From the NCBI GenBank assembly GCA_902622985.1, contig CACNSH010000003.1, forward strand, positions 1-64,000: a DNA stretch of 64,000 nt. Direction: 5' to 3'. Numbering within the stretch: the stretch's first letter is position 1; each line of letters begins with the position of its first letter. A program made the position numbers and the translations under genes. Origin of the DNA: an uncultured Pelagibacteraceae bacterium. Its GTDB lineage: Bacteria > Pseudomonadota > Alphaproteobacteria > Pelagibacterales > AG-422-B15. Shown piece after piece: positions 33,989-42,743 of the stretch. The notes under the pieces are model-generated. The model was given only the letters and a program-made list of their open reading frames with translations, made no database searches and was not told where the DNA came from.

Positions 33989-34123
33989 CTAAGCTGAGAG
34001 AACTTTTCTGCCCTTAGCACGGCGCCTAGCCAAAATAATTCTTCCATCTTTAGTCGCAGAACGTGCTCTGAATCCATGACGTCTTTTTCTGACTAAGTTG
34101 CTTGGTTGAAATGTTCTTTTCAT
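33989..34123 (-). CDS. rpmH: 50S ribosomal protein L34
   Basis: A 44-residue, very basic ribosomal protein. The sequence opens [19 protein letters not shown] and ends [10 protein letters not shown], an almost textbook L34. It lies 13 bases before rnpA on the minus strand and just after a strong promoter-like sequence at 34148-34176. First gene of the leftward operon running to dapE. Confidence 0.97.
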   Translation of the reverse strand: MKRTFQPSNLVRKRRHGFRARSATKDGRIILARRRAKGRKVLSA

Positions 34124-34147
34124 AGCTCTATTTTGTTAGGTGATTGG

Positions 34148-34176
34148 CTTATAAATTGCATTCTATTGATAGTCAA
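34148..34176 (-). promoter_or_regulatory. Sigma-70-like promoter of the rpmH operon
   Basis: On the minus strand, TTGACT (34176-34171) and TATAAG (34153-34148) are separated by exactly 17 bases. Predicted initiation near 34141 leaves a leader of about 18 bases to the rpmH start codon. It is one of the best promoter matches I found in the window, as expected for a ribosomal protein gene. Confidence 0.65.
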
Positions 34177-34199
34177 TTAATATTCATTAAATAAGAAAT

Positions 34200-34895
34200 A
34201 TGTTTAAAAATAAGTCATTAAGGTTACTGGGGATTGGTCTCGCTATCATTCTAATTTTATATTTTCTGGGGAAATATAACCCTATATCCATGGAATTCTT
34301 AATAAACCAACATGGATATATTCAGGATTATATTCTTTCCTATCCATCACTCTCAGTTGTTATATGCATCCTAATAATTGCAGTGATGATTTCTTTAATG
34401 GGTCCAATAACACCAGTGTGTATTTTAGCAGGATTTTACTTTGGTCTATATATAGGATTACTCATAGCCATAATTGGTGAAATCACGGGAGCAGTAATTG
34501 TATTCTTGTACGGTAGATACTTATTTAAAGCTTATATTTTAAAACAATTCGGTGAAAGATTTAAAAAGTTTAAAGATGGTTTTAATCGTAATTCGATAAG
34601 CTACTTACTCTTTATAAGAGTAATAGGAGGAGTTCCATTTGGCATACAAAATTTACTTCCAGCTGTCTTGGATATGAAGTTTAGAGACTATTTTATAGCA
34701 ACGATCTTTGGTGTTATTCCTTGGGCATATATTTTAGTGAGTATTGGAAATGGAATTCAAAATATTATGGAAACGCAAAATTTCTCATCAAGTGATATTT
34801 TAAAAATAGAGTATTTACTTCCTGTTTTATTGATAAGTATAATTGTAATAGTTCCTGTAATTTACAAATTTATAAAAAAAAGATTTTTGGTTTGA
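34200..34895 (+). CDS. TVP38/TMEM64 (DedA-like) membrane protein
   Basis: A 231-residue protein with about six hydrophobic segments. The SNARE-associated (VTT) domain is recognisable from MGPITPVCILAGFYFGLYIGLLIAIIGEITGA (about 60-100) and FIRVIGGVPFGIQNLLPAVLDMKFRDYF (about 138-165). Members are thought to move or scramble lipids, or to help membrane homeostasis. It is divergent from rpmH (76 bases between starts). A tRNA gene follows. Confidence 0.85.
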   Translation: MFKNKSLRLLGIGLAIILILYFLGKYNPISMEFLINQHGYIQDYILSYPSLSVVICILIIAVMISLMGPITPVCILAGFYFGLYIGLLIAIIGEITGAVIVFLYGRYLFKAYILKQFGERFKKFKDGFNRNSISYLLFIRVIGGVPFGIQNLLPAVLDMKFRDYFIATIFGVIPWAYILVSIGNGIQNIMETQNFSSSDILKIEYLLPVLLISIIVIVPVIYKFIKKRFLV

Positions 34896-34927
34896 TTATA
34901 CGAAAATAAACTATAATCAACCTATAT

Positions 34928-35004
34928 GCGCCGGTGGCTCAGCTGGATAGAGCACCAGACTACGAATCTGGGGGTCGGGAGTTCGAATCTCTCCCGGCGC
35001 GCCA
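34928..35004 (+). tRNA. tRNA-Arg (anticodon ACG)
   Basis: A complete cloverleaf: acceptor stem GCGCCGG (34928-34934) with CCGGCGC (34994-35000), D-arm GCTC/GAGC, anticodon stem CCAGA/TCTGG around the loop CTACGAA (anticodon ACG), a variable loop, and a T-arm with TTCGAAT. The discriminator G and an encoded CCA (35002-35004) follow. A perfect TATAAT box (34912-34917) lies ten bases upstream. The A at position 34 would be edited to inosine to read CGN codons. Confidence 0.96.
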
Positions 35005-35013
35005 TTAAAATTT

Positions 35014-35889
35014 ATGTTTAACAAATTATCAAATACACAAAAGGGAACCCTACTTGCATTTATTGGAGTAATGATTGTAACTCCAGACTCACTAATTATA
35101 AGACTTGTATCAATTGATACATGGAATCTTTTGTTTTATAGATCTCTGTTTCCTGGAACTGCATTATTAATTGGCTATTTTGTTTTCTTCAGTGCTAGAG
35201 CTGTATCAGATTTTGTGAGTATCGGAAAACCCGGACTATTAAATGCAGTTTTAATAATGGGATCTAACATTACATTTATTTTAGCCTTAGCGAATACAGA
35301 TGTCGCAAATGCTTTAATAATGATTAGTCTTGTCCCGATAATTGCGTCAATATTTTCATTTATTTTTCTTCATGAAAAACCGCAATTGATCACTTGGATC
35401 TGCTCTCTTGGTTGTTTGATTGCTGTAATTTATATTTTCTATGAGTCATACGAGCTTAATCGATATCTAGGTGATTTTTATGGACTCCTATGCGCTGCTT
35501 TTGTTGGAGCAAGCTTAACTGTAATGAGAAGTTCGCCAAATATCAATTTTGTACCATCATATATATTAGGAAAACTTTTAACAGCTTGCGTAGCAGTATT
35601 CTTTGTTAATAGTTTCATAATTAATTCAACTGATTTGATACTTTTGTCACTAATGATCATTACTGTAGGTGTATCTTTTGTATTTATAAGCATTGCGCCG
35701 CAATTCATTAGTTCTCCTGAAGTGGGAATTTTCTTTTTACTCGAGACCGCCTTAGGACCTTTATGGGTATGGTTTTTTATTAGTGAAGCACCAACGCAAA
35801 AAACCTTGATTGGTGGCATTTTTATAATAATTATTATATTTATTCACTCGTACTATATGATTAGAAAAGAACGCTCAGAAGGGATATGA
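35014..35889 (+). CDS. EamA/DMT family transporter
   Basis: A 291-residue protein with about ten hydrophobic segments in two EamA repeats. The first repeat has NLLFYRSLFPGTALL and NITFILALANTDVANALIMISLVPI. The end of the second has FLLETALGPLWVWFFISEAPTQKTLIGGIFI. The fold covers metabolite exporters and sugar-nucleotide carriers, and no substrate can be assigned. It begins nine bases after the tRNA. Its stop overlaps the M48 protease gene by four bases. Confidence 0.85.
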   Translation: MFNKLSNTQKGTLLAFIGVMIVTPDSLIIRLVSIDTWNLLFYRSLFPGTALLIGYFVFFSARAVSDFVSIGKPGLLNAVLIMGSNITFILALANTDVANALIMISLVPIIASIFSFIFLHEKPQLITWICSLGCLIAVIYIFYESYELNRYLGDFYGLLCAAFVGASLTVMRSSPNINFVPSYILGKLLTACVAVFFVNSFIINSTDLILLSLMIITVGVSFVFISIAPQFISSPEVGIFFLLETALGPLWVWFFISEAPTQKTLIGGIFIIIIIFIHSYYMIRKERSEGI

Positions 35890-36950
35890 TGAAAAAATTC
35901 TCAATTTTAGCTTTGTTGTTTCTTATCTCTTGTGCCCAACCGCAAACACAGCTTCCGGACTACAGTACAACAATAACTGAAAAAGAGAGAGATATACAAA
36001 ACCAAATGTTCGCTGATTCGTGGCTTGATACGTATTTACCATTTTCAACGATGGGTACAGATATATTGTTCAGTGCTTCAGATTTATGTGCCGAGGATGA
36101 CCGAATATTTGCGTTAGGAATGAATCTTGCAAATGAGTACTCTGCATATGAAACGATCCGTAAAGAAATAAATAAAAGTCTTTCACTAGGATCAAAATTA
36201 AAAGTCGTGAGTTTAGGTACTAATTCGCCTGCAAGTAAAGCGGGTATCTTAGTTGGAGATGAGATTTTAGAAATAGATGGTGTAAGCTTAATTCAGGGTG
36301 AAGACGCATTTAAATCTTATGTTGAAAAGATTGATAAAGACTATCAAAAATTATATGAATTTAAGATTCTTAGAGGAGATGAGTTTAAAAATATAAAAAT
36401 CAGAAGCGAACAAAGGTGTCGTTTTAACTTTGTCATTGATCTTGATAACAATACGTTTAACGCTTTTGCAAATGGTGAGATTATGGTTTTTTCACTAAGG
36501 ATGGCAAAGTGGCTAATACAAAATGAAACTGGTGCAGCAATTGTTTTTGCTCATGAATTAGGTCATAATGCCAACAAGCATGTTGCAGACAAAATTCAAA
36601 ATGCGAATACAGGAGCGTTGCTTGGATTATTGGTTGGAATATATGTAGGTCTACCGCAAGACATGATGGAGATGGGTCAGAATATTGGTGCTACAGCTTA
36701 TTCAATTGAATATGAGAATGAGGCTGATTATCTTAGCATGTATATTTTAGCACAAGCGGGTTATAACTTAGATGACGCTGTAAATTTTTGGAGAAGATTT
36801 GCTGTAGAAGTTCCTAATTCAATTTACTCAACTGGAGGAACTCATCCATCAACTGCAGAAAGATATGTTAGAATGGAGGCAACAATAAAAGAAATTAAAG
36901 ATAAAATAAGTAAAGGTGAAAAACTTATACCATCTTATAAAAAGGAATAA
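35886..36950 (+). CDS. M48-family metalloprotease lipoprotein with PDZ domain
   Basis: A 354-residue lipoprotein: signal peptide with lipobox LLFLISC (Cys about 17), a PDZ domain at about residues 95-170 (SLGTNSPASKAGILVGDEILEIDGV), then a zinc peptidase domain with AIVFAHELGHNANKHV (HEXXH about 220) and the downstream Glu in YENEADYLSMYILAQAGYN. THPSTAERY near the C-terminus is typical of M48 (BepA/LoiP-like) proteases that watch over outer-membrane protein assembly. Overlaps the EamA gene. A 29-residue hydrophobic ORF follows. Confidence 0.9.
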   Translation: MMKKFSILALLFLISCAQPQTQLPDYSTTITEKERDIQNQMFADSWLDTYLPFSTMGTDILFSASDLCAEDDRIFALGMNLANEYSAYETIRKEINKSLSLGSKLKVVSLGTNSPASKAGILVGDEILEIDGVSLIQGEDAFKSYVEKIDKDYQKLYEFKILRGDEFKNIKIRSEQRCRFNFVIDLDNNTFNAFANGEIMVFSLRMAKWLIQNETGAAIVFAHELGHNANKHVADKIQNANTGALLGLLVGIYVGLPQDMMEMGQNIGATAYSIEYENEADYLSMYILAQAGYNLDDAVNFWRRFAVEVPNSIYSTGGTHPSTAERYVRMEATIKEIKDKISKGEKLIPSYKKE

Positions 36951-36952
36951 AA

Positions 36953-37042
36953 ATGAACTTAATTAACGGAGTAATATTTGTAATTGTAATCTTATTGATC
37001 TTTTCTTTTGGTCTAAGCTTATCTCTTGAGTTTTTATTCTAA
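36953..37042 (+). CDS. Possible 29-residue membrane microprotein
   Basis: An ORF starting two bases after the M48 protease stop, with a good AAGGAA site six bases before its ATG. It encodes MNLINGVIFVIVILLIFS followed by a few polar residues, that is, one membrane helix. Its stop codon overlaps the last bases of the convergent gcrA. The ribosome site and tight spacing support translation; no family is recognised. Confidence 0.45.
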   Translation: MNLINGVIFVIVILLIFSFGLSLSLEFLF

Positions 37043-37494
37043 GAAATTCTAAACTTCTTTTTGATTTTCTTTCGTTCTCTTACTTTGCTCAGTGGTTGAT
37101 AAGCTTGTTTGTGATGAGCTTGACAGTAGACAAATCCTTCATTCGTATTCCTTCCGCAGAATTTAAAATCTATTTCCTCTGGTTCTCCAAGTGGCCACCT
37201 ACATAAGCCATCCTTAATATCTTGAAATGATGTTGGATTCATTGGCTCATCAATAACAGGTGAGATATCAATTACTTTTTGACTTCTTGATACATTTATT
37301 CTTTTTTTTCGTATTATGGATATTCCATTATTCTTGCTTTTCGAGGCCATCCTGCCCGAAAGACCTAATCTGTGGGCTTTACCAATAACCGCATTTCTTG
37401 TGACTTCACCTAACTCGGCTGCAATTCTACTAGCTGTTAGGCCTTCATCCCAAAGCTGTTTGAGCTTCTCAATTCTTTCATATGTCCAGGGCAT
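37039..37494 (-). CDS. gcrA: Cell-cycle regulator GcrA
   Basis: A 151-residue alphaproteobacterial transcription co-regulator that binds sigma-70 and reads CcrM-methylated GANTC sites. The N-terminal DNA-binding domain is highly conserved: WTYERIEKLKQLWDEGLTASRIAAELGEVTRNAVIGKAHRLGLSGR (about 3-48, shown as its landmark residues W, LWxxGLTASxIA, TRNAVIGKxHRLGL). The C-terminal sigma-binding part has CRWPLGEP and FCGR. A near-perfect AAGGAG ribosome site precedes the ATG. This gene is the strongest single sign that the window comes from an alphaproteobacterium with CcrM/GcrA control. Confidence 0.95.
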   Translation of the reverse strand: MPWTYERIEKLKQLWDEGLTASRIAAELGEVTRNAVIGKAHRLGLSGRMASKSKNNGISIIRKKRINVSRSQKVIDISPVIDEPMNPTSFQDIKDGLCRWPLGEPEEIDFKFCGRNTNEGFVYCQAHHKQAYQPLSKVRERKKIKKKFRIS

Positions 37495-37682
37495 AATTTC
37501 TCCTTAATAGATGGCAAATCTTACCACTACATTTTGATGAAATTCAATATAAATATACTAAATATTGATATTATTGCTCAATCTGTGAGTATAAAAATTT
37601 ATCTATAAATATCAGTTGAATAGAATAATTACTGAAATCTAAATATTAATGACATTTTAAGAAATTTAATTAAACAGACGCT

Positions 37683-38450
37683 ATGCAGTACAATCCAATA
37701 AGTATTATTACTTTATACAAAAAAGAAGTACAAAGATTTACTAAAATTCCACTCCAGACAATTGTTGCACCTGCAGCTACTAGTTTGCTTTTTATGGTAA
37801 TCTTTACTACAGCGATTGGTTCTGTAAGAACTAACTATCCACTTGATAGTTTTAAAAGTTTTCTATTCCCAGGTTTGATAATGATGACCATTATTCAAAA
37901 TGCCTTTATGAATAATTCTTCTTCCATCTTGATGTCCAAAGTGCAGGGCAATATTGTTGATCTCTTGATGCCGCCCCTTAATAATATTGAAATAATTTTA
38001 GCTTTTACTTTAGCAGGAATTACCAGGGGGATAGTTGTTGCAGTTGCTTGTGCTCTTATGATGTACCCTTTTGCTGATGTTAGTATTTATAATATCTATA
38101 TAATTCTTATTTTTGCTATAATAGCTTCAGCAATTATGTCATTAATTGGAACTATTTCAGGAATATGGGCTGAAAAATGGGACCATCTTGGAACGGTAGG
38201 CAACTTTGTCATTGTTCCGTTGTCCTTTCTTTCTGGTACATTCTATTCAATAACTGTGTTACCAGGACCCATTCAAACGGCAAGTTTAATAAATCCATTT
38301 TTTTATATGATTGATGGTTTTCGTTATGGCTTCCTAGGTGTAAGTGACTCTTCATATCTTACAGCTATTTTTATATTGTTAGTAATTTTTATATTTCTTA
38401 TCGCAATAAATTATTTGATGTTAAAATCAGGTTATAAATTGAGACCATAA
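37683..38450 (+). CDS. ABC-2 type transporter permease
   Basis: A 255-residue permease with six hydrophobic segments. KEVQRFTKIPLQTIVAPAATSLLFMVIF at the N-terminus, FLFPGLIMMTIIQNAF, and PLSFLSGTFYSITVLPGPIQTASLINPFFYMIDGFRYG near residues 180-220 are standard for the ABC-2 family (multidrug/polysaccharide exporters). No ATP-binding subunit gene lies next to it. The next gene is argD, one base later. The partner ATPase must be elsewhere. The 188 bases upstream, between gcrA and this gene, contain no ORF or clear structure. Confidence 0.88.
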   Translation: MQYNPISIITLYKKEVQRFTKIPLQTIVAPAATSLLFMVIFTTAIGSVRTNYPLDSFKSFLFPGLIMMTIIQNAFMNNSSSILMSKVQGNIVDLLMPPLNNIEIILAFTLAGITRGIVVAVACALMMYPFADVSIYNIYIILIFAIIASAIMSLIGTISGIWAEKWDHLGTVGNFVIVPLSFLSGTFYSITVLPGPIQTASLINPFFYMIDGFRYGFLGVSDSSYLTAIFILLVIFIFLIAINYLMLKSGYKLRP

Positions 38451-38451
38451 A

Positions 38452-39618
38452 ATGACCAATGTTCTTCCAACATACCCTAGATCAAACTTAGAATTTACCC
38501 ATGGGGTTGGTAGCTATTTGTATACAAAATCAGGGGAGAAGTTTTTAGATTTTGGTACAGGAATAGCGGTTAATTCCCTAGGTTATTCAAATCCATATCT
38601 AAACGATAAATTAAAAGAACAAATTGATAAATTATGGCATTTATCAAATGTATATCAGATACCAGAACAAGAAAAACTCGCTCAAAGATTATGTGATAAT
38701 TCTTTTGCGGATTATGTATTCTTTTGTAACTCAGGAACTGAAGCTATTGAGGCAAGCATAAAAATTGCGAGAAGATATTTTCATAGTTCAGAAAACTTTT
38801 CAGATAAAACAGAAATCTTAAGTTTTTCAGGTTCATTTCATGGCAGAACAATAGGGGCGCTTGCAGCTGGAGGTCCAGACAAACTCAGTTCTTTTAATAC
38901 CGCAGTAAATGATTTTAAATTTCTTGAATTTGGTGATCATGAGCAGCTTCAGAACTCAATAGGTGAAAAAACCGCTGCGGTAATTATTGAACCAATACAA
39001 GGTGAGGGCGGTATAAGAGAAGTTCCTAAGCAATGCCTTGAGGGATTAAGGAAAATTTGTGATGAAAATAACTGCCTTCTAATCTTTGATGAAGTGCAAT
39101 GCGGCATGGGTAGAACAGGAAAATTATTTGCATATGAATGGTCTGAAGTAAATCCAGATATTATGACAATAGCCAAAGCTATTGGAAATGGTTTTCCGTT
39201 AGGTGCATGCCTGACATCAAAAAAAGTTGGTGAAAAAATGGACTTTGGTTCCCATGGTTCAACTTTCGGAGGTAATCCACTTGCTTGTACGGTTGGAAAT
39301 GCTGTTTTGGATATAATGCTAAAAGACAAATTTTTTACTGAAATTAATGTTGTTGCAAAAAAACTCTATGAAGGACTTCAAAATGTGATTACGGATTTTC
39401 CAAGCGTTATTGAAAATATCAGAGGAAGAGGTTTTATTTTAGGGCTAAAGTGTCAAGTTGAAAATGACAAGTTTGTTAATCTAGCAAGAGAAAAATATAT
39501 TCTAACCGTAAAAGCGTCAGACAATGTAGTAAGACTTTTGCCTCCAATAAATCTTACCTTAACTGAATGTGACGAAGCATTAGATAAAATAAGAGCTACT
39601 TGCAGCGAGTTAAAATAA
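38452..39618 (+). CDS. argD: Acetylornithine aminotransferase
   Basis: A 388-residue class III PLP aminotransferase for arginine synthesis, possibly also acting on succinyl-diaminopimelate precursors. Motifs: FLDFGTGIAVNSLGY, FFCNSGTEAIEASIK (about 88), SFHGRTIGALA, FDEVQCGMGRTG (about 213) and TIAKAIGNGFPLGA with the Schiff-base Lys (about 243). Its stop codon overlaps argF by one base, the usual argD-argF pair of alphaproteobacteria. Confidence 0.93.
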   Translation: MTNVLPTYPRSNLEFTHGVGSYLYTKSGEKFLDFGTGIAVNSLGYSNPYLNDKLKEQIDKLWHLSNVYQIPEQEKLAQRLCDNSFADYVFFCNSGTEAIEASIKIARRYFHSSENFSDKTEILSFSGSFHGRTIGALAAGGPDKLSSFNTAVNDFKFLEFGDHEQLQNSIGEKTAAVIIEPIQGEGGIREVPKQCLEGLRKICDENNCLLIFDEVQCGMGRTGKLFAYEWSEVNPDIMTIAKAIGNGFPLGACLTSKKVGEKMDFGSHGSTFGGNPLACTVGNAVLDIMLKDKFFTEINVVAKKLYEGLQNVITDFPSVIENIRGRGFILGLKCQVENDKFVNLAREKYILTVKASDNVVRLLPPINLTLTECDEALDKIRATCSELK

Positions 39619-40526
39619 TGAAAAATTTTATAGATATAAAAGATCTCTCAAAGAGTGAATTAATTATCTTATTAGATAATGCCTTACAAAATAAGAGGTC
39701 TAAAACAATAATACAAAATCATCTGAACGGTAAAAATCTAGTATTGTTTTTTGAAAAAAAATCGACCAGAACAAGACTGTCATTTGATATCGCAATAAAA
39801 CAATTAGGTGGCTTCACAACAATTTTAAATAAGGAAGATATTCACCTAGGTAACGATAAAGAAAGCGTAAGTGATACTATTAATACTTTTGGACTATATG
39901 CTGATGGACTTGTTCTAAGGGTCAATGATCATAAAACGATAATGAGTGCTTCGAAATTATCTAATTTGCCTGTGATAAATGCACTATCCAACTTATCACA
40001 TCCTTGTCAGTGTCTGGCTGGACTGATGACATTATTAGAGGAGAGAGGTAGTTTAGAAAAATTGAATATTGTTTGGATGGGACCCATTACAAATGTAGCA
40101 AATTCTTGGATTGAGGCTTTTAAAAAAGAATTAGGATTCTCACTTAATATTTTTTGTCCGGAGGCATGGTTTGAAAAGTATAAAGAAAAAATGAAGGAAT
40201 ATGATATTTCAATTGATATAGATGATATTGTACATCATCGAATAAATGATCAAATTCTTGCTCAAGCTGACGCTGTGATGACGGATACCTGGAAATCAAT
40301 GGGAGAGAATATAAAGAAACAGGATTATGATTTATTAAAAGAATTCAGAGTTACCGAAAAGGTCATGAAAATGGCTAAATCGGATAGTATTTTTATGCAT
40401 TGTCTTCCAGCAAACAGAAATGAGGAAGTTGAAGCCAGTGTAATAGATGGAAATAATTCAAGGGTTTGGCAAGAAGCGAGCAATAGACTATTTGTTCAAA
40501 AAGAAATTTTAAAAGTAATATTTTAA
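39618..40526 (+). CDS. argF: Ornithine carbamoyltransferase
   Basis: A 302-residue enzyme joining ornithine and carbamoyl phosphate to citrulline. The start at 39618 (MKNFIDIKDLSKSEL) overlaps the argD stop as TAATG. Motifs: FFEKKSTRTRLSF (about 46-58, carbamoyl phosphate site), SHPCQCLAG (about 128-136) and FMHCLPANRNEEV (about 259-271) with the catalytic Cys. With argB at 31 kb this is the second arginine locus in the window. Confidence 0.95.
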   Translation: MKNFIDIKDLSKSELIILLDNALQNKRSKTIIQNHLNGKNLVLFFEKKSTRTRLSFDIAIKQLGGFTTILNKEDIHLGNDKESVSDTINTFGLYADGLVLRVNDHKTIMSASKLSNLPVINALSNLSHPCQCLAGLMTLLEERGSLEKLNIVWMGPITNVANSWIEAFKKELGFSLNIFCPEAWFEKYKEKMKEYDISIDIDDIVHHRINDQILAQADAVMTDTWKSMGENIKKQDYDLLKEFRVTEKVMKMAKSDSIFMHCLPANRNEEVEASVIDGNNSRVWQEASNRLFVQKEILKVIF

Positions 40527-41978
40527 TTATTTCTTCCAAAAAGCAGGATGAAATATAACTAATACAGTTAATATCTCTAATCTTCCTAATAACATTGAGA
40601 ATATAAGTATCCACTTAGCGGCATCAGAAATTGCATAAAAAGAATTTTCCGGACCTATTGTAGCCCCAAGTCCTGGCCCCACATTGGCAAGAGATGTTGC
40701 GGCTGCTGATAATGAAGTTACAAAATCTAGTTCAGTCATTGATAGAAGTAAAGTAATTGTGATAAAGCTAAGTATAAATATAAAAAAGAAACTCATGACT
40801 GAAGACGTTACCTCTTCTTGAATTTTTTTGTGATTATAGTGTGGAATAAAAACACCGTGAGGATGTAAAAGTTTTTGAATTTGTATCTTTAAAGTTTCAA
40901 ATAATATTTGAAATCTGAATACTTTTATTCCACATGTAGTGGAACCAGCACAGCCACCCACAAACATACCAAAAAAAAGTAAATAAATTGGAAATGGTCC
41001 CCACAAATTATAATTATCTGAAGTATAACCTGTGCCGGTTATAATTGAGACAACATTAAATGCCCCATGCCTTAAAGACTGTTCAAAATTTTTAAGATCA
41101 AATACCCATAAGTATAAAATTACTAATAAAGAGCTTGCAAAAATTATCATAAAAAAAGTCTTTATCTGCGTGTCTCTAAAAAAACTTTTGATCCCATTAC
41201 GTGTAATCTCAAGATATATTAAAATTGGAAGGCTACTTAAAATCATAAATAAGATTGCAACGTATTCTGTTGATCGATTATCAAAGCTAGCAAAGGAGTC
41301 GTTTCTTGTTGAAAAACCTCCTGTAGCTATCGTTGTCATTGAATGAACTAAAGCTTCGAAGAGTCTCATGCCGCTTAACCAGTAAGATATGAAACAAAGG
41401 ATAGTTAATGATAGATATATTATGATTACCGCAAAAGAGACCTGTGCAGTTCTAGGTAAGATTTTTTCTGTTGTATCTGATGACTCTGTTCTGAAGACTT
41501 GCATCCCCCCAACCTGCAATACAGGAAGTATGCTGATAGCCATTACGATTATACCAACTCCTCCAATCCATTGAAGAAGTCCCCGCCAGAGTAGAATGCC
41601 TTCAGGTATAGACCTAATGTCACTTAGAATTGTTGAACCAGTTGTTGTGATACCTGACATGGACTCAAAAATCGAGTCTGTAAAACTAATATTAAGATTT
41701 CCCAAAAAGAGAGGAAGGGAACCAAAAATACAAATAAAAACCCAAGATAATGTAGTAATTAAAAATGCATCTTGGGTTTGAATTTTATTTTCTATAGAGT
41801 TTCTAGTTGAAATAAAAAAAGTAATACCAAATCCTAGTGTAATTATTGAACTTATTATAAATGATTGCCATGTCTCATTATTAAAAGCTAAGTCCAGAAA
41901 TGCTGGTATTAGTAAGATAAAACTTAATGCAATTAATAAATACCCTAATACATTAAGTATTATTTTAAAATTTATCAT
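40527..41978 (-). CDS. trkH: Trk-type potassium uptake protein TrkH
   Basis: A 483-residue membrane protein with four pore repeats of the SKT family. Seen are SMSGITTTGSTIL (first selectivity filter region, about 105), MTTIATGGFSTRND (about 215), NVVSIITGTGYTSDNY (about 315), the GGCAGSTTCGIKVFR loop and the last filter SLANVGPGLGATIG (about 440). TrkH forms the K+ channel and normally needs TrkA for gating, which is not in the window. Convergent with argF; folE lies just upstream. Confidence 0.92.
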   Translation of the reverse strand: MINFKIILNVLGYLLIALSFILLIPAFLDLAFNNETWQSFIISSIITLGFGITFFISTRNSIENKIQTQDAFLITTLSWVFICIFGSLPLFLGNLNISFTDSIFESMSGITTTGSTILSDIRSIPEGILLWRGLLQWIGGVGIIVMAISILPVLQVGGMQVFRTESSDTTEKILPRTAQVSFAVIIIYLSLTILCFISYWLSGMRLFEALVHSMTTIATGGFSTRNDSFASFDNRSTEYVAILFMILSSLPILIYLEITRNGIKSFFRDTQIKTFFMIIFASSLLVILYLWVFDLKNFEQSLRHGAFNVVSIITGTGYTSDNYNLWGPFPIYLLFFGMFVGGCAGSTTCGIKVFRFQILFETLKIQIQKLLHPHGVFIPHYNHKKIQEEVTSSVMSFFFIFILSFITITLLLSMTELDFVTSLSAAATSLANVGPGLGATIGPENSFYAISDAAKWILIFSMLLGRLEILTVLVIFHPAFWKK

Positions 41979-41988
41979 TTTATAGGTT

Positions 41989-42594
41989 TTAATTTTTTTT
42001 GAGAATAGAACCCTGATTGATCATACTATAGAACTCTCTTCTTGTAGATGCATCTGTTCTGAACTTGCCTAATAATTGACTAGTAACCATTGAAATACCT
42101 GGCGTACCAACACCTCGTGTAGTCATGCATTGATGTTGCGCCTCAATAACCACGGCAACACCTTTTGGTTTTAAGACTTCTTGTATGCAATTTGCAATTT
42201 GTGCAGTAAGTTTTTCTTGGATCTGCATTCTTTTCATATATATCCTGGTAATTCTTGCAAGTTTACTAATACCAACTACTCTCTTATTTGGCAGATATGC
42301 AACATGAGCTGATCCAATAAATGGCGCAATATGATGTTCGCAGTGAGACTCAATTCTAATATCTCTAAGCATTATTATTTCATCATATCCCTCAAGTTCA
42401 TCAAAAGTTTTTTTTAATACTTCCTTTGGATCTTCATTATAACCCGCAAACCAGTCCTCGTACGCTTTAACAACTCTTTTTGGTGTTTCAAGCACTCCCG
42501 GACGCTTAACATCTTCACCTACGAAAGCCATAAGAGTTTTAACAGCATCTTCCGCTTGTTGCCTTGTTGGTTTAATTATTTTTCTTTTTTTCAT
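41989..42594 (-). CDS. folE: GTP cyclohydrolase I
   Basis: A 201-residue zinc enzyme making dihydroneopterin triphosphate from GTP, the first step to folate. Motifs: [19 protein letters not shown] (Cys and His zinc ligands, about 84-102), [10 protein letters not shown], the second zinc Cys in [16 protein letters not shown] (about 153-168), and the C-terminal TRREFYSMI. Divergent from lysK with 149 bases between, which contain an 11-bp inverted repeat. Confidence 0.95.
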   Translation of the reverse strand: MKKRKIIKPTRQQAEDAVKTLMAFVGEDVKRPGVLETPKRVVKAYEDWFAGYNEDPKEVLKKTFDELEGYDEIIMLRDIRIESHCEHHIAPFIGSAHVAYLPNKRVVGISKLARITRIYMKRMQIQEKLTAQIANCIQEVLKPKGVAVVIEAQHQCMTTRGVGTPGISMVTSQLLGKFRTDASTRREFYSMINQGSILKKN

Positions 42595-42619
42595 AAATTG
42601 CAGAGTGAGTACTATATGA

Positions 42620-42642
42620 AAAACTATAAAATTTATAGTTTT
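42620..42642. promoter_or_regulatory. 11-bp inverted repeat between folE and lysK
   Basis: AAAACTATAAA (42620-42630), one central A, TTTATAGTTTT (42632-42642). It lies 25 bases upstream of the folE start and about 100 bases before lysK. It could be a repressor operator for folE or a weak AT-only hairpin. The rest of the gap (42643-42743) is AT-rich with no ORF. Confidence 0.35.
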
Positions 42643-42743
42643 ATTATTTGATAGATTTATTAATCAGTTAATTTAAATGGATATCAACAAAAAATTGTTT
42701 ATTTTTCAGCTAAATCTACGATATATATGCTAATGTCAATATC

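Noticed and set aside
33976-34077. Longer start for the RNase P protein
   Set aside because: The extra frame overlaps rpmH in another frame, and the protein from 33975 already matches the family N-terminus.
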